From: Pinus tabuliformis
Lineage: Eukaryota; Streptophyta; Pinopsida; Pinales; Pinaceae
Assembly: GCA_031772625.1 (NCBI GenBank)
Contig: CM062817.1
Location: 892,476,184-892,540,183, forward strand
DNA: 64,000 nucleotides
Direction: 5' to 3'
The translations under genes were made by a program, and so were the position numbers. This document shows, in pieces, positions 35,555-47,209 of the stretch. Within the stretch, counting starts at the first letter, position 1. The number at the start of each line of letters is the position of its first letter. Under the pieces are notes generated by a model that saw only the letters and a list, made by a program, of their open reading frames with translations, made no database searches and was not told the origin of the DNA.

Positions 35555-37243
35555 GCTTGGGATGACTTTCAGTTGTTGATAAAACTTAGAAAACTTGACA
35601 TCTCTTTTGAAGGTTCATGTTGGTTAATGTAGAGTAGAAGGTAGTAGGGAGACAATCCCTCGATCACATCCTGTGGTCGCACTGTGCCTGGGCTATACTC
35701 AAAAGGGATTATAAGACCACCTAATTAATTTAGTTTTCATAGAACACTGACAAGCATCAAGAAACAAGCAATAAGCATTGACATGATTCTCAAGGTGCCA
35801 TGTGGTATGATAGGTGGTAGTCCAGTCAAAACTGACATGGAAGGTGACTCAACAAGATGACATGACAAACAACACATGGACATACAAAAAGGTGACATGT
35901 GTCACTTGTATTTGGTTTGTTTTTGTGGCCAAGTGGGTTGGTTTCGGGTGACACATGAGACCACCTAGAGTGTGGCATGATAAAAACAACATAATATCAA
36001 CAAGACATGGTAGAGGAAGCATGAAATAGCTCATATGATGATGTGTCAACACGTGAGGGTGATATGTGGCAGGAACAAATGACACGTTTGGTCATCCAAG
36101 TGAATATTTGGTAGGTGACATGTGGTAGGAGACTTGGTGAGACATGTGGGTAGAAGGACAACTAGAAAGTCTTGATTGACTGTATTATTTGATGTAGTAA
36201 ACACAATGGTAGGTGTTTTCGTCATGGTGGGTCCCATATTCAGATAGCGGGGGACTAGGCACCTGAAGTGCAATTTCCTTTGTAAAAATCTAAAGTCGAT
36301 ATCCTATGTGAGTGGCAGGTGTGAAATCACAATGATGAGTGGTAAAAGTTCCACATAAAAGTTAAATATTGGTCGACGTGGATGACAGCTGACAAGTGAC
36401 ATGACCCTTAGCCTCTCGGTCCATTGAGTCCTTTAAGAATTAGGTTGACCAAGCAAGAGTATTTGGCCAGTGGATGAGATTCAAGAACTAGTTATGAGCT
36501 ATTAGTGAATGGACTCGAGAAGCAATTAATTGCTTGTTTTTTATAGTCTCAACTATTGGCATATCAACCATTGGTATTTGGAGTAACAAAAGTATGAACA
36601 AAGGCTAATGAGTGGAAAAATGGTGGGCCGATCGAGAAAATAATTCTAGACATTAGGTATTAAGTGAGAAGCACCTGAGAGCTTATGTCTCGGGACTTTG
36701 GTCTCGAAACAATGATACATCACGTTTAGCGAGGAAACCCATAAACCAATGCAACTAGCTCACAAAAATATAGAAAAGATAGATCAACGACTTCAAAATC
36801 AGCCTCTTCGAGGGGCAACCTGATTTACATTACACAAATGAACAATTCTTGGATGATTCAAATGAAAAAATCTCCTTTCTATATATAAGAGTCTAAGGAG
36901 TCACAATATAATCAGAGTCAACATAACAATAATAATGTAAGGGCACAACAATAAAAATAGTGGGCTTCTATGGGGCACATTAATAACAATAGGGACAACA
37001 TGGGCACAACAATAACAATAAGGGCTATAATGACAATAATAATGGGGGAATACACTAGTATTATATGGACCTAACATGACCCTCTCCTTCAAAAAATTGT
37101 TGTTCTCAACACTTGAGTGGTTCTGAATGCTTCTGTATAAAATTCTCATCCTCTCATGTGGAATCTTCAGCGGGTAAGTTCTTCCACTTGATGAGATAAT
37201 ATGAAACTGATCGATTTCGTAGTTTTCGAGTTCTTGTTTCTGT
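35555..37243. repeat. segmental tandem duplication, right unit
   Basis: Right copy of the unit at 33,868. It runs continuously into the pol gene of element 2, so it is the original arrangement and the left unit the duplicate. Confidence 0.88.
36749..37076 (-). repeat. 3' LTR of element 2
   Basis: About 328 bp, ending GGACCTAACA. Its first bases are altered compared with the 5' LTR, as in its duplicate at 35,060. Confidence 0.85.
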
Positions 37244-39229
37244 GCTTCTTTAGGTTTCCATATGATTTTCCTTCCTCGTCAAGTTCTGACAATATTGTTT
37301 AAACTAGGAGCTTGTCACCTATAACCTTCTTTAAGCATGAAACATGGAAAACTGGGTGCACTCGAAAAGATGCATGAAGCTCCAATTTGTATTCCACAGT
37401 ACCAATATTTTGCAACACCTTGTACGAACCATAATACTTTGGTGATAATTTATTATCCTTCTTAGCTTGCTTGAGGGAAATTTGTTTACATGGTTGTAGT
37501 CGTAGAAATACCTAGTGACCTACATCAAAAATTCTTTCGCTGCGATGTTGATTTTCCTGTTGTTTCATTCTATTATGCGCCAAAGTGAGGTTATCCTTTA
37601 AGAGTTGAAGAACTTGTTGTTGATGTTCGATGTGATCTTCCATTGCTTGAACCTTAGAATTTTATCTTAAAGATGATGTGATGGATGATGGATGATATGC
37701 ATAAAGTGCCATAAATGGGGTCATTTTTGCTACAGTATGGAAGGAAGTGTTATACCACCATTTAGCAAGAGGCAACTACTTGACCCATTGTGCATGTTTA
37801 TCAGTTACAAAACAATGAAGATATCCTTCCAAACATTTATTGACCATATCAGTTTGCCCATCAGATTGAGGATGATAAGATGAGCTATGAGCTAACTGAG
37901 TACCCAAACAAGAAAATAATTATGTCCAAAAATTTCTAGTGAAAATGGGATCTTTGTTGCTTACAATAATCTTTGGGTTTCCATGTATTTTTTGTATTGT
38001 TTCCATAAATGCAGTAGCAACTATACTGGATTTAAATAGATGAGATAATACACAAAACTATGCATACTTGGTAAGTCTATAAACTACCACCATGATGACA
38101 CTCTTTCCTTCAGACTTGGGTAGACTTGTGATAAAATCCATTGAAGCCTCCTCCCAACATTGAATTGGAATGGATAAATGTTGTGATAGACTTGGGGTCT
38201 TAACTATTTCAACTTTATTTTGTTGCCAAACTAAACGTTCCGCCACAAACTTTTGAATATCAGATTTAAGGCCATCCCAAAAAAATTCCTTCTTAACCCC
38301 GTGGTAAGTTTTTAAAAATCTTTAGTGCCCTCCTAATTGACAAGTGTGAAATTCAAGAAGAATATTTTGTTTGAGTTGGGAATTATTATAGAGGTATAAG
38401 CGATCTTTGTACCATAACGAATCATTTTTCCAGCTAAATGTATCAGATGTACTGGGATCTTGTTGCAACTTTTAAATTAGTGTCCACAATTCTTCGTCAT
38501 TCTTCCATTCATCCCTTGCTTCATTTATCCAATCTGGTTGGATAGAAGAAATGGCACAAAACAATGCTTCCACATCCTCATCCTTTCTTGAGAGTGCATC
38601 TGCAACAACATTTTGCTTCCCTTTTTTGTAGATTATTTCAAAGTCATCTTTGTGACCCATTTTTGTTGCTCTTCTGAAGATAATATTTGTTCTAAAAAGT
38701 ATTTAAGATGATCATGATCTATTTTTACCTTGAAGTGTCTTCCCATTAGGTAAGGATGCCATTTCTTAAGTGCATCTAGTATTGCCAACATTTCCTTCTC
38801 ATAAATAGCTTTGTGTAAATAATTTCCTTTGATTGGATGACTTTCAAAAGAAATTGGTCTTCCTTATTACATTAAAACATCACCAATTCCATTTCCTAAG
38901 GCATCACATTCCACAATAAAGGTTTTCGTGAAGTTTGGCGTAGCTAATATCGGTGATTGTCACATTTCCTCTTTAATATGTTCAAAGGCCATCGTTTCTT
39001 CTGGAGTCCAAGAAAATGCATCATTCTTTAGTAATGTTGTTAGAGGTTCTATTAATCTCCCATAATTCTTAACAAACTTGCGATAAAACCCTATCAACCT
39101 GAGAAATCCTCGCAGATGATTTATGGATGTGGGAATTTTCCATTCCTTAATGGCTTTAATTTTTCTGGGGTCTACCTTAACACCTTCATGAGATACAATA
39201 TGACCCAAATATTCCACCTCATATACTCC
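37106..39229 (-). pseudogene. pol: pol of element 2, 3' half
   Basis: Continues from the RT part at 41,984 after the nested insertion. Recognisable pieces are the RT end ([26 protein letters not shown]), the RNase H region, [17 protein letters not shown], the integrase HHCC region and [20 protein letters not shown]. The integrase tail is KDNLTLAHNRMKQQ-like and the gene ends in a chromodomain stop at 37,106. Stops and frameshifts occur throughout. The Arg codon that is a stop in element 1's chromodomain is intact here, but the gene is dead. Confidence 0.85.
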
Positions 39230-39561
39230 CGTTATGAAACCAGCTTACAAAAAGATAGAAAAGATAGACCAACAACTTAAAAAGCAGCCTCTTCAAGGGG
39301 GAAACCTCCTTTACATTACACAAATGAACAATTATTGGATGATACAAATGACAAGACCTCCTTTCTATATATAGGAGTCTAAGGGGTCATAATATAATTG
39401 GAGCTGACATAACAATAATAATGCAAGGGCACAACAATAACAATAGTGGGCTTCTATGGGGCACAATAATAACAATATGGGAACTACATGGGCACATAAT
39501 ATAATAAGGGGGTTGCACTAATAACAATAAGGGGTTACACTAGTAGTATAGGGAACTAACA
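39230..39561 (-). repeat. 3' LTR of element 3
   Basis: Starts CGTTATG where the family has TGTTATG, so one terminal base is mutated. It ends GGAACTAACA. Left-flanked by ACTCC. Confidence 0.9.
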
Positions 39562-39724
39562 TGCCCCTCCTTCAAAAACTATTGTCCTCAACGCTTGAGT
39601 AGTTCTGGATTCTTCTGTATAAAATTATCATCCTCCCATGTGGAATCTTCAGTGGGTAAGTTCTTCCACTTGATGAGATACTCTAAAATTGATCGATTTC
39701 GTAGCTATCGGGTTCTTGTTTCCG

Positions 39725-40345
39725 TTACTGTTTCAGGTTCCAATATGATTTTCCTTCCTCGGAAAGTTCTGAAAATATTGTTTGAACTTGGAGCTTGTCA
39801 CCTATAACCTTCTTTAAGCATGAAACATGGAAAAATGGGGGCACTCGGGAAGATGCAGGAAGCTCCAATTTGTATGCCATAGTACCAATCTTTTGCATCA
39901 CCTTGTAAGGACCACAATACTTTGGTGATAATTTATTATCCTTCTTAGCTTGCTTGAGGGACATTTGTTTGTATGGTTGTATTTGTAAAAATACCCAATC
40001 ACCTACATCAAAACTTCTTTCACTGCGATGTTGATTTTCCTGTTGTTTCATTCGATTCTGCACCAAAGTGGGGTTATCCTTTAAAAGTTGGAGAACTTGT
40101 TGTTGATGCTCGATGTGATCTTTCACTACTTGAACCTTTTTCTTCTTGATATGTCCTTCTATCTTGAGAGTTTGGGGAGTGGTAATTCTTTCCAATGCAT
40201 TACAATATATGGTTGGATTCACTTCTTGATGCTCGATGTGATCTTTCACTTCTTGAAAATTTTTCTTCTTGGTATGTCCTTCTATCTTGAGAGTTTGAGG
40301 AGTGGTAATTCTTGCCAATGCTTTACAAGATATGCTCGGATTCAT
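39725..40345 (-). CDS. fusion ORF: gag-protease linker joined to integrase C-terminal tail
   Basis: A 206-codon open frame. Residues 1-70 hold two copies of a linker motif (ITTPQTLKIEGHxKKKK then VKDHIEHQ) that in element 1 lies just before the protease. From about residue 70 the frame joins the integrase C-terminal region in frame (QQQVLQLLKDNP, ERSFDVGDWVF, KLSPKYCGPYKV, FHVSCLKKVIGD). The catalytic core between them is deleted. The join falls where the linker words and the integrase word VEQHIEHQQQ meet, and about 110 bp were duplicated there. The product keeps the nucleic-acid-binding tail fold. Whether it is made is unknown; it may simply be an uninterrupted relic. Confidence 0.7.
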   Translation of the reverse strand: MNPSISCKALARITTPQTLKIEGHTKKKNFQEVKDHIEHQEVNPTIYCNALERITTPQTLKIEGHIKKKKVQVVKDHIEHQQQVLQLLKDNPTLVQNRMKQQENQHRSERSFDVGDWVFLQIQPYKQMSLKQAKKDNKLSPKYCGPYKVMQKIGTMAYKLELPASSRVPPFFHVSCLKKVIGDKLQVQTIFSELSEEGKSYWNLKQ

Positions 40346-40369
40346 TTCTTCTTTCTCTAGGGTTGGTTC

Positions 40370-41065
40370 CTAGTGTATATCCTCTTCTTTTGCCGCTTCT
40401 TTATTCTTTTCTTCCTCCTCTTCACAATCTATGCAAAATAATTTCTTCTCAGCACACTTATGACCTTTAGTGTATTTGCTATCACAACTGTAACAAAGCC
40501 CTTTTTCTATTTTTTCTTCCAATTGTTGTGGTGTGAACATTGTAGGTTGTGGAAGGCTAGGAGAAAAAACACTTCCATATTTATAGTTTTGAGTGGTAGG
40601 ATTCCTTGTTTCCATAATTCCACTTTCAAATTTTCTTGCCAACCTGAATGCCTTCTCCAATGAATCAGGTTCCCAAAGACGAACCTCATGTTGAATGTTA
40701 TCCTTTAAAGTCCCTATGAAGACATCAATCCTTTGCTTCTCTGAAATATCGTTTACCCTTATATTCAATTTTTGGAAGTCCTCAATGTGATATGCCATTG
40801 AATGCTTTTGTTTGAGATTTAGAAATTGGCTAAATAAGTTGTTGCTCTTTGTATCCTCATAATGTGCTATCATTCCCTCCATGAAAATTGACCAGGTGAG
40901 AAGTGGTTTACAAGAAAAAATCCCTCTATACCATACAAATTGATTTGGTTCTAAGTATAAAGATGCAATATGTACCTTTTGTAATAGTTTTACATCATGT
41001 AGATCAAAATATTGCTCCATCTGTAGTATCCAATTTACCAGATCCTTGCCATCAAACTTCCTCAT
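40370..41065 (-). CDS. gag: gag core ORF of element 3, N-terminally deleted
   Basis: A 231-codon frame with [20 protein letters not shown], the capsid-like middle region and a zinc knuckle [14 protein letters not shown], followed by an acidic EEEEEK run. In element 1 about 145 codons of coiled coil precede this Met; here they are deleted and the leader is joined directly (near 41,070). A structurally complete gag core without pol resembles gag-only non-autonomous elements. Confidence 0.75.
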   Translation of the reverse strand: MRKFDGKDLVNWILQMEQYFDLHDVKLLQKVHIASLYLEPNQFVWYRGIFSCKPLLTWSIFMEGMIAHYEDTKSNNLFSQFLNLKQKHSMAYHIEDFQKLNIRVNDISEKQRIDVFIGTLKDNIQHEVRLWEPDSLEKAFRLARKFESGIMETRNPTTQNYKYGSVFSPSLPQPTMFTPQQLEEKIEKGLCYSCDSKYTKGHKCAEKKLFCIDCEEEEEKNKEAAKEEDIH

Positions 41066-41077
41066 ATCACTTTTTCT

Positions 41078-41636
41078 TGATTTTAGGAGTTTGATCTTGA
41101 ATCTATTGTATCTCTAAAATTTCAGATCTGCAAGGTCTGAAATTGTGACATGCAGTAGTCCTCTGCGTCATATTTCCAATGCCATCAGTCAGATAGAAAT
41201 TGGATTCTCCAAGAAAGAGTTATGCCCAATCTCTCAAGATGACCTGATTATATAATTTTTCAGTAGAGAGAACTTGTACGAAGTTCCACGTGTTACTATT
41301 TTGACATTCAGTACTGAAACTGATACACAAAAAACTACAGGCTGTCCTCTTTCTATAACTTCTTACGGAATTTCAATCTGATGCTTCGAATGAAAGATAT
41401 GACTATTTTCCCCAGGTCACCTGTTTGAGATATAATTCGGTATCCTGCAAAACCCTATCTTCCTTGGATCATATAGCCGAAAATATAGAGATACAAGATC
41501 TGAAATTCATACCCAAGGTTAGGAGAGATTTTGGCTCAAATGGGTTTTATTTTTAGCTTCTGACACGTCGCAGAAAAAAAATTATGGCGAAAATTCCACG
41601 ATGACCTGTTTGGAGCAATGCAACCCTAGAATCCAA
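41078..41636 (-). other. 5' leader of element 3
   Basis: Matches the leaders of element 1 (13,400-14,064) and element 2 (44,375-45,022), e.g. CAAGGTCTGAAATTGT near 41,128 and 44,528. Contains no supported gene. Confidence 0.7.
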
Positions 41637-41648
41637 GCTCTGATACCA
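41637..41648 (-). promoter_or_regulatory. PBS of element 3, tRNA-iMet type
   Basis: Minus strand TGGTATCAGAGC directly inside the 5' LTR, unmutated. Confidence 0.92.
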
Positions 41649-41650
41649 AA

Positions 41651-41983
41651 TGTTATGAAACCAGCTCACAAAAAGATATAAAAGATAGATCAACGACTTA
41701 AAAATTAGCCTATTTGAGGGGTAAACCTCCTTTACATTACACAAATGAACAATTCTTGGATGATACAAATGACAAGGCCTGCTTTCTATATATAGGAGTC
41801 TAAGGGGTCATAATATAATCAGAGTCGACATAACAATAATAATGTAAGGGCACAACAATAACAATAGTGGGCTTCTATGGGGCACAATAATAACAATATG
41901 GGGGCTACATGGGCACAACAATATAATAAGGGGGTTGCACTAATAACAATAAGGGGTTACACTAGTAGTATAGGAACCTAACA
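41651..41983 (-). repeat. 5' LTR of element 3
   Basis: 333 bp, TGTTATG to CCTAACA, followed by target duplication ACTCC. Carries the family TATA-like CTATATATAG near 41,788. Confidence 0.92.
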
Positions 41984-44372
41984 ACTCCAAAGAAACATTT
42001 GGAGGTTTTTGCATATAATTGTTTCTCTTCCAATAGTTTGAGCACCCTATCAACATGTTGAACATGATCCTTACAAGATTTGTAGATTAGTATAACATAA
42101 AAAAATACTAACACAAATTTTCTAAGGAAGGGTTTGAAAATGGAATTCATCAAACCGCAAAATGTACAAGGTGCATTGGTAAGGCCAAAATGCATGAACA
42201 AGAATTCATAATGACCCTCATGAGTTCTAAATGCTGTTTTCGGAATGTCTTCAGTCTTCATTCTTATTTGATGATATCTTGACTGAAGATCCAACTTGGT
42301 GAAGTAAATTTTTCCATGTAATTCATCAATGACTGGAATGGGAAATTTATCTTTAATAGTGAGCTTGTTTAGCTCCCTATAATCTATACACATTCGCCAT
42401 GATCCATCCTTCTTGTGCACCAATACTACTGGAGCAGAGAAAGAACTTTGACTAGGTTGAATTATACCAACCTCTAACATTTTTGCAACCATACGTTCAA
42501 TTTCACTCTTTTGGGCATAGGGATATCTGTAAGGCTTGATATTTGGAGGAACACTTCCTGGAATCAAATGAATAGCATGGTCATGATCACAAATAGGTGG
42601 GAGGTCTTTGGGAGTCTCAAATACCTTGGAATTATTGTCCAAGACTTTTTGGAGATATGGAGAAATAGATGATTTCGATGTGGGAACCTCTAGTGAACAT
42701 AATTGTGCAGTTATGCCCCGTTGTTCTTTCTTTAGAAGATTTGTCATGCCATTAGAGCTAATTATCTTTCATGGTTTCCTTGCGATACCCCTTAATTCAA
42801 CTTCCTTTCCTTCCCAAAAAAAATTCAAGAAAAGTTCTTGAAAATTAAAAGTTATTGTACCCAAAGGTTGTAGCCATTGGGATCCTAGTACAACATCAAC
42901 ACCAACCATTGGAATGGAAAGCATTGGAATATTCAATACATATTATCCCATGGATAACTTGATATTATGGCACTTTACAGAGCAGTTTATGGTTCCTCCT
43001 TTTGCAACCATCACTTGAAACTCTGGTGCTAGATATAGGAAGAAATTCAATTCCTTGGCTATCTTATAATGAATAAAATTATGGGTTCTATCTTGAGAGT
43101 TTTTCTTCTTGATATGTCCTTCTATCTTGAGAGATTGAGGAGTGGTAATTCCTGCCAATGCATTACAAGATATGGTCGGATTCATTTCTTATTTCTCTAG
43201 GGTTGGTTCCTAGTGTATATCCTCTTCTTTTGACATTTCTTGTTCCTTTTCTTCCTCCTCTTCACAATCTATGTAAAATAATTTCTTCTTGGCACACTTA
43301 TGACCTTTAGTGTATTTTCTATCACAACTATAACAGAGCTCTTTTTCTCTTTTTTCTTCCAAATTTTGTGGTGTTAACCTTGTAGGTTGTGGAAGGCTAA
43401 GGGTAACAAAACTTCCATATTTATAGTTGTGAGTGGTAGGCTTCCTTGTTTCCATAATTTTTCTTTCAATTTTTCTTGCCAACCCGAATGCCTTTTCCGA
43501 TGAATCAGGTTCCCAAAGGTGAACCTCATGTTGGATGTTATCCTTTAAGGTCCTTATGAACGCATCAATCCTATGCTCCTCTAGAATATCATTTACCCTT
43601 ATATTCAATTTTTGGAAGTCCTCATTGTGCTTCACCATTGAACCCTTTTGTTTGAGATTTATCAATTTACTAAAGAAGGTGTTGCTCTTTGTATCCTCAT
43701 AATGTGCCATCATTTCCTCTGTAAAAATTGACCAAATGATTTTTTTTTACGAGAGCAAAGCCATTGATACCATACAAACTGATTTGGTTCCAAATATAAA
43801 GTTTCAATGCGTAACTTTTGTGTGTTTTGCACATTATGTTGATCGAATAATTCTCCATCTGTAGTATCCATGTTACGGGATCCTTGCCATCAAACTTCCT
43901 CATATCGATCTTTGGAACATGGTGTCTTCGAACCAATGTTAGAGTCTATGAAATCATCATTATTTTTTTTTTTTTTTTCATCATGAGTTTCATCTAATAC
44001 CTTTTCGCCATTAGGAATCATTTCTTGTAGAAACATTGTCAAACCTTCCTTGAAACCTTCCATGTCTGCTTTTAAACCATTCTTAAAATATTCCATATTA
44101 TCTTTCATGTCAACAATATTAGGTTTCATGTCATCCATATTAGCTTTCATGCCATTCTTCAATCCTTCCATGTCTTATTTTAAGCTATTCTTCAAACCAT
44201 CCATCTTAGCTTCCATTTCATTTTTGGCTACTCTTTGTGAGAGTGAAAATTGTTGCACTTGGTCTCGTAATTTTGATATATCATGTTGCATTTCTTCTTC
44301 TTGTTCATGCGTCATAGTAGAACTTTCAGGTTTCTTACTAGGTGTTTCCATTTTATTTCTTTGGGGCATCAA
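41984..44372 (-). pseudogene. gag-pol: gag and 5' half of pol, element 2
   Basis: Starts near ATG 44,372 with METPSKKPESSTMTHEQEEE. Then come coiled-coil repeats (MEGLKNGMKANMDDMKPNI), gag core, zinc knuckle [14 protein letters not shown] (43,300 region), a protease region where a deletion joins the linker (IEGHIKKKN) to HNFIHYKIA and so removes the DSG catalytic motif, and RT from [15 protein letters not shown] through [15 protein letters not shown]. The RT catalytic pair FFDD is changed to FFYV. The frame is split at several points (about 43,197, 43,700, 43,900, 44,175). It continues at 39,229. Confidence 0.85.
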
Positions 44373-45022
44373 TTAATGAGTATCATGCTTCACTATGCCC
44401 TTTGAATCACTTCAAATTGTATTTTTCAAACAAAACTTATGCGAATTTTAAAAATATACACACCTTTTGTTTCTTTGTAAGAGATCTATATTGAATCTGT
44501 TGTATCTCTGTAATGGAAGATCTCCAAGGTCTGAAATTGTTTCTTGTGGTAGCCCTCCGAGTCCTCTTTCCAACCCCACAAGTCTAATCGAGATTAGATT
44601 CTTGAAGAAAGCGTTATTCCCAATCTCCCACAATAACCTGATTATAGACTGGTTCAGTAGATCTAACTTGTAGGAAGTGCCACGTGTCATGGTTTCAACC
44701 TATGGACCTGAAAATGATACTACTATCCATCCTCATTCTGTCACTTTTTACGAAATTCGAATCTGATGCTTAGAGAGAAGGTTATGATGATTTTCCCAAG
44801 GTCACATGTTTGAGATGGAATTCAGGAGCCTACAAAAACCCTATCTTCCTTGGATCATATCTCGAAAAATATAGCGAGACAATATTTGAAATTTGGACAC
44901 GATGTTCATCAAAATTTCGTCTCAAATTATTTTTTTGTCAACTTTGGAAGCTTCATAGAAAAAAAGTTATAGCAAAAATTCCAGGAGGGCCTATTTGAAG
45001 CAGTGAAATCCTAGAATACAAA

Positions 45023-45034
45023 GCTTCGATACCA
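45023..45034 (-). promoter_or_regulatory. degenerate PBS of element 2
   Basis: Minus strand TGGTATCGAAGC, two changes from the initiator-Met complement, next to the 5' LTR. Confidence 0.75.
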
Positions 45035-45036
45035 AA

Positions 45037-45360
45037 TGTTATGCAACCAACTCACAAAAAGATAGAAAAGATAGATCAATGACTTCAAAATCAGCCTCTT
45101 CGAGGGGGAAACCTCCTTTACATAACACAAATGAACAATTCTTAGATGATTCAAATGACAAAACCTCCTTTCTATATATAGGAGTCTAAGGGGTCACAAT
45201 ATAATCAGAGCCGTCATAACATTAATAATGTAAGGGCACAAAAATAACAATAGTGGGCTTCTATGGGGTACAATAATAACAATATGGGGACAACAATAAC
45301 AATAAGGGCTACAATGACAATAATAATGGGGGAATACACTAGTATTATAGGGACCTAACA
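45037..45360 (-). repeat. 5' LTR of element 2
   Basis: 324 bp, TGTTATG to GGACCTAACA. Slightly shortened relative to 333 bp by an internal deletion near 45,275. Confidence 0.9.
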
Positions 45361-46370
45361 TAGCAAGAAAACCCAATGGACCAATGCCCAATGTGTCTTA
45401 GTCGATGGTCATAGTGAATGATCATGAGGAATGATGCTAAACAAAAAGTGATAAAGTGACTTTGCACCATATTTAAAAATAAATGCACACATGAAGGTAA
45501 GAAGGTGTGAATGTGGATGGACGGAGTGGAGTTGTTGAGAGTGTGTAGACATGTAAAACTGAGTGACTCAGTCAACCATTGATACTAGGGATAAAACCAT
45601 GGATTTATGCCCATGGTAATTGAATGACCAAACATATAAAAGATGAAGAGAACAACACAAGAAGATTGCTTGCTTTTATAATAAATTAATATATGGGGAA
45701 TTAAGAGTGCTAGGAATGTAGGAATTAAATTGTGAGACATATGGATAACAAAATTGAAACTATTGTGTGATGTGCGACCAGAGAACCAGTGTGTGTGAAT
45801 AACATGATTATATTAATGTGGAACTATGTATATGAAAAAATAATTCACTGAGTAGAAGTGAAAGGATGAGGAGAATAATTGTAGAGAAGAAATCATATTT
45901 GAATTGTTGTTTTGAGCACGTTTGTATTGCAAACAAATATATAGCTAATTGAGAGTTAAAGTAGTGAGAGAAGCGTAAATAATTATTAAAAATAAAGGAA
46001 ACAAAGTCTATGGATATGAGTTTGAAAATGAATGAAAGAGGAATATGTTAGAAAAAATAGGTTGGTGCATACATATTAGGGAGTGGTTACTTCCTTTAGG
46101 TTGGTGATTGTAAATATTAGGGGGTTGAAGCCTCTAGCAAGTGGGTGGTTTCAAATTAGGGGATGGGTGTCTCCTTCTAGTAGGTTCCATTAAATTTGAT
46201 GTAACAATAGGATGGAGCTTGCATTTGATTTAAGAGCAAAAAATAGATTTTTGGTTTTATCCCTTTATAGGTTTCTAGGTAAATATCTATGTCTCATATG
46301 TATATGTTGTTTTATTTATGATGCTATGGTGTGATTGATTAGTGACAACGTAAATAATATTAAATATTGT
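45361..46370. other. intergenic DNA, no supported gene
   Basis: About 1 kb without a recognisable frame. The first 25 bp resemble the opposite flank of element 2. Words such as GGTTGGTG, TTAGGGxGTGG recur at 46,060-46,165. It may be a decayed LTR, but ends cannot be defined. Confidence 0.35.
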
Positions 46371-47209
46371 TAAAATTTACATAATACTAATCCACTCCCC
46401 TCTTAGTATTATCTTTCTTTCTAAGAATATTTGAAGGAAGATGGACCATATCAGAGTAGTTTGGGGAAAGAGAAGAAGTCTCTTTCATGTTGGTTATGTG
46501 GATAATATCATATGGTGAAGATTGTCCATGGAAGCAAAAGCTATCTACATTGTGGTAGATAGAGAAGCCATCAGTAGGAGTAATGTAGGTTTTGGGTGCA
46601 ACTTCATCAGAAGAGGCTAATCCAAAGCGTGGTCGAAGCAATAATAGATTTAAAATTTACATAATACTAATCCACTCCCCTCTTAGTATTATCTTTCTTT
46701 CTAAGAATATTTGAAGGAAGATGGACCATATCAGAGTAGTTTGGGGAAAGAGAAGAAGTCTCTTTCATGTTGGTTATGTGGATAATATCATATGGTGAAG
46801 ATTGTCCATGGAAGCAAAAGCTATCTAAATTGTGGTAGATAGAGAAGCCATCAGTAGGAGTAATGTAGGTTTTGGGTGCAACTTCATCAGAAGAGGCTAA
46901 TCCAAAGCGTGGTCGAAGAAATAATAGATTTAAAATTTACATAATACTAATCCACTCCCCTCTTAGTATTATCTTTCTTTCTAAGAATATTTGAAGGAAG
47001 ATGGACCATATCAGAGTAGTTGGGGAAAGAGAAGAAGTCTCTTTCATGTTGGTTATGTGGATAATATCATATGGTGAAGATTGTCCATGGAAGCAAAAGC
47101 TATCTACATTGTGGTAGATAGAGAAGTCATCAGTAGGAGTAATGTAGGTTTTGGGTGCAACTTCATCAGAAGAGGCTAATCCAAAGCGTGGTCGAAGCAA
47201 TAATAGATT
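46371..47209 (+). repeat. tandem triplication, 3 x 280 bp, over gag C-terminal sequence
   Basis: Units begin TAAAATTTACATAATACTAA at 46,371, 46,651 and 46,931 (periods 280, 280 and 279). They differ at only a handful of positions. A fourth, diverged partial unit (GTAGGAGTGATGCAGG) follows at 47,220-47,300. In the plus sense each unit encodes DCPWKQKLSTL and GATSSEEANPKRGRSNNRLN, like the zinc-knuckle/linker part of a gypsy gag. The near identity of three units indicates recent expansion. Confidence 0.93.

Larger units (their letters stand above)
39230..41983 (-). mobile_element. nested, internally deleted chromovirus, element 3
   Basis: A 2,754-bp insertion bounded by LTRs at 39,230-39,561 and 41,651-41,983. 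ACTCC at 39,225-39,229 repeats at 41,984-41,988. The uninterrupted site in element 1 reads GGACTCCAAAG, confirming the insertion point. It retains PBS, leader, gag core with zinc knuckle and the integrase tail plus chromodomain region. It lacks the gag N-terminus and the protease, RT, RNase H and integrase cores. It is therefore non-autonomous. LTRs differ at roughly 25 positions (about 7%), older than element 1's insertion. Confidence 0.92.
36749..45360 (-). mobile_element. decayed Reina-like chromovirus, element 2 (host of nested element 3)
   Basis: Minus-strand member of the same family as element 1. It is bounded by LTRs at 36,749-37,076 (3') and 45,037-45,360 (5'), with a degenerate Met PBS at 45,023-45,034. 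Removing the nested insertion (39,230-41,983 plus one target duplication) leaves an element of about 5.85 kb, the same size as element 1. Many stops and frameshifts make it inactive. A clean 5-bp target duplication is not visible. Instead the two flanks share an imperfect ~25-bp block (AAACCCATAAACCA versus AAACCCAATGGACCA). Confidence 0.85.

Noticed and set aside
34162..36273. Minus-strand frames rich in His/Thr/Pro repeated in both duplication units
   Set aside because: They appear twice only because the DNA is duplicated. The codons come from GACATGTGG-type repeats and no domain is visible.
46371..47209. CRISPR-like array
   Set aside because: Three 280-bp direct repeats without spacers, in a plant retroelement coding relic.
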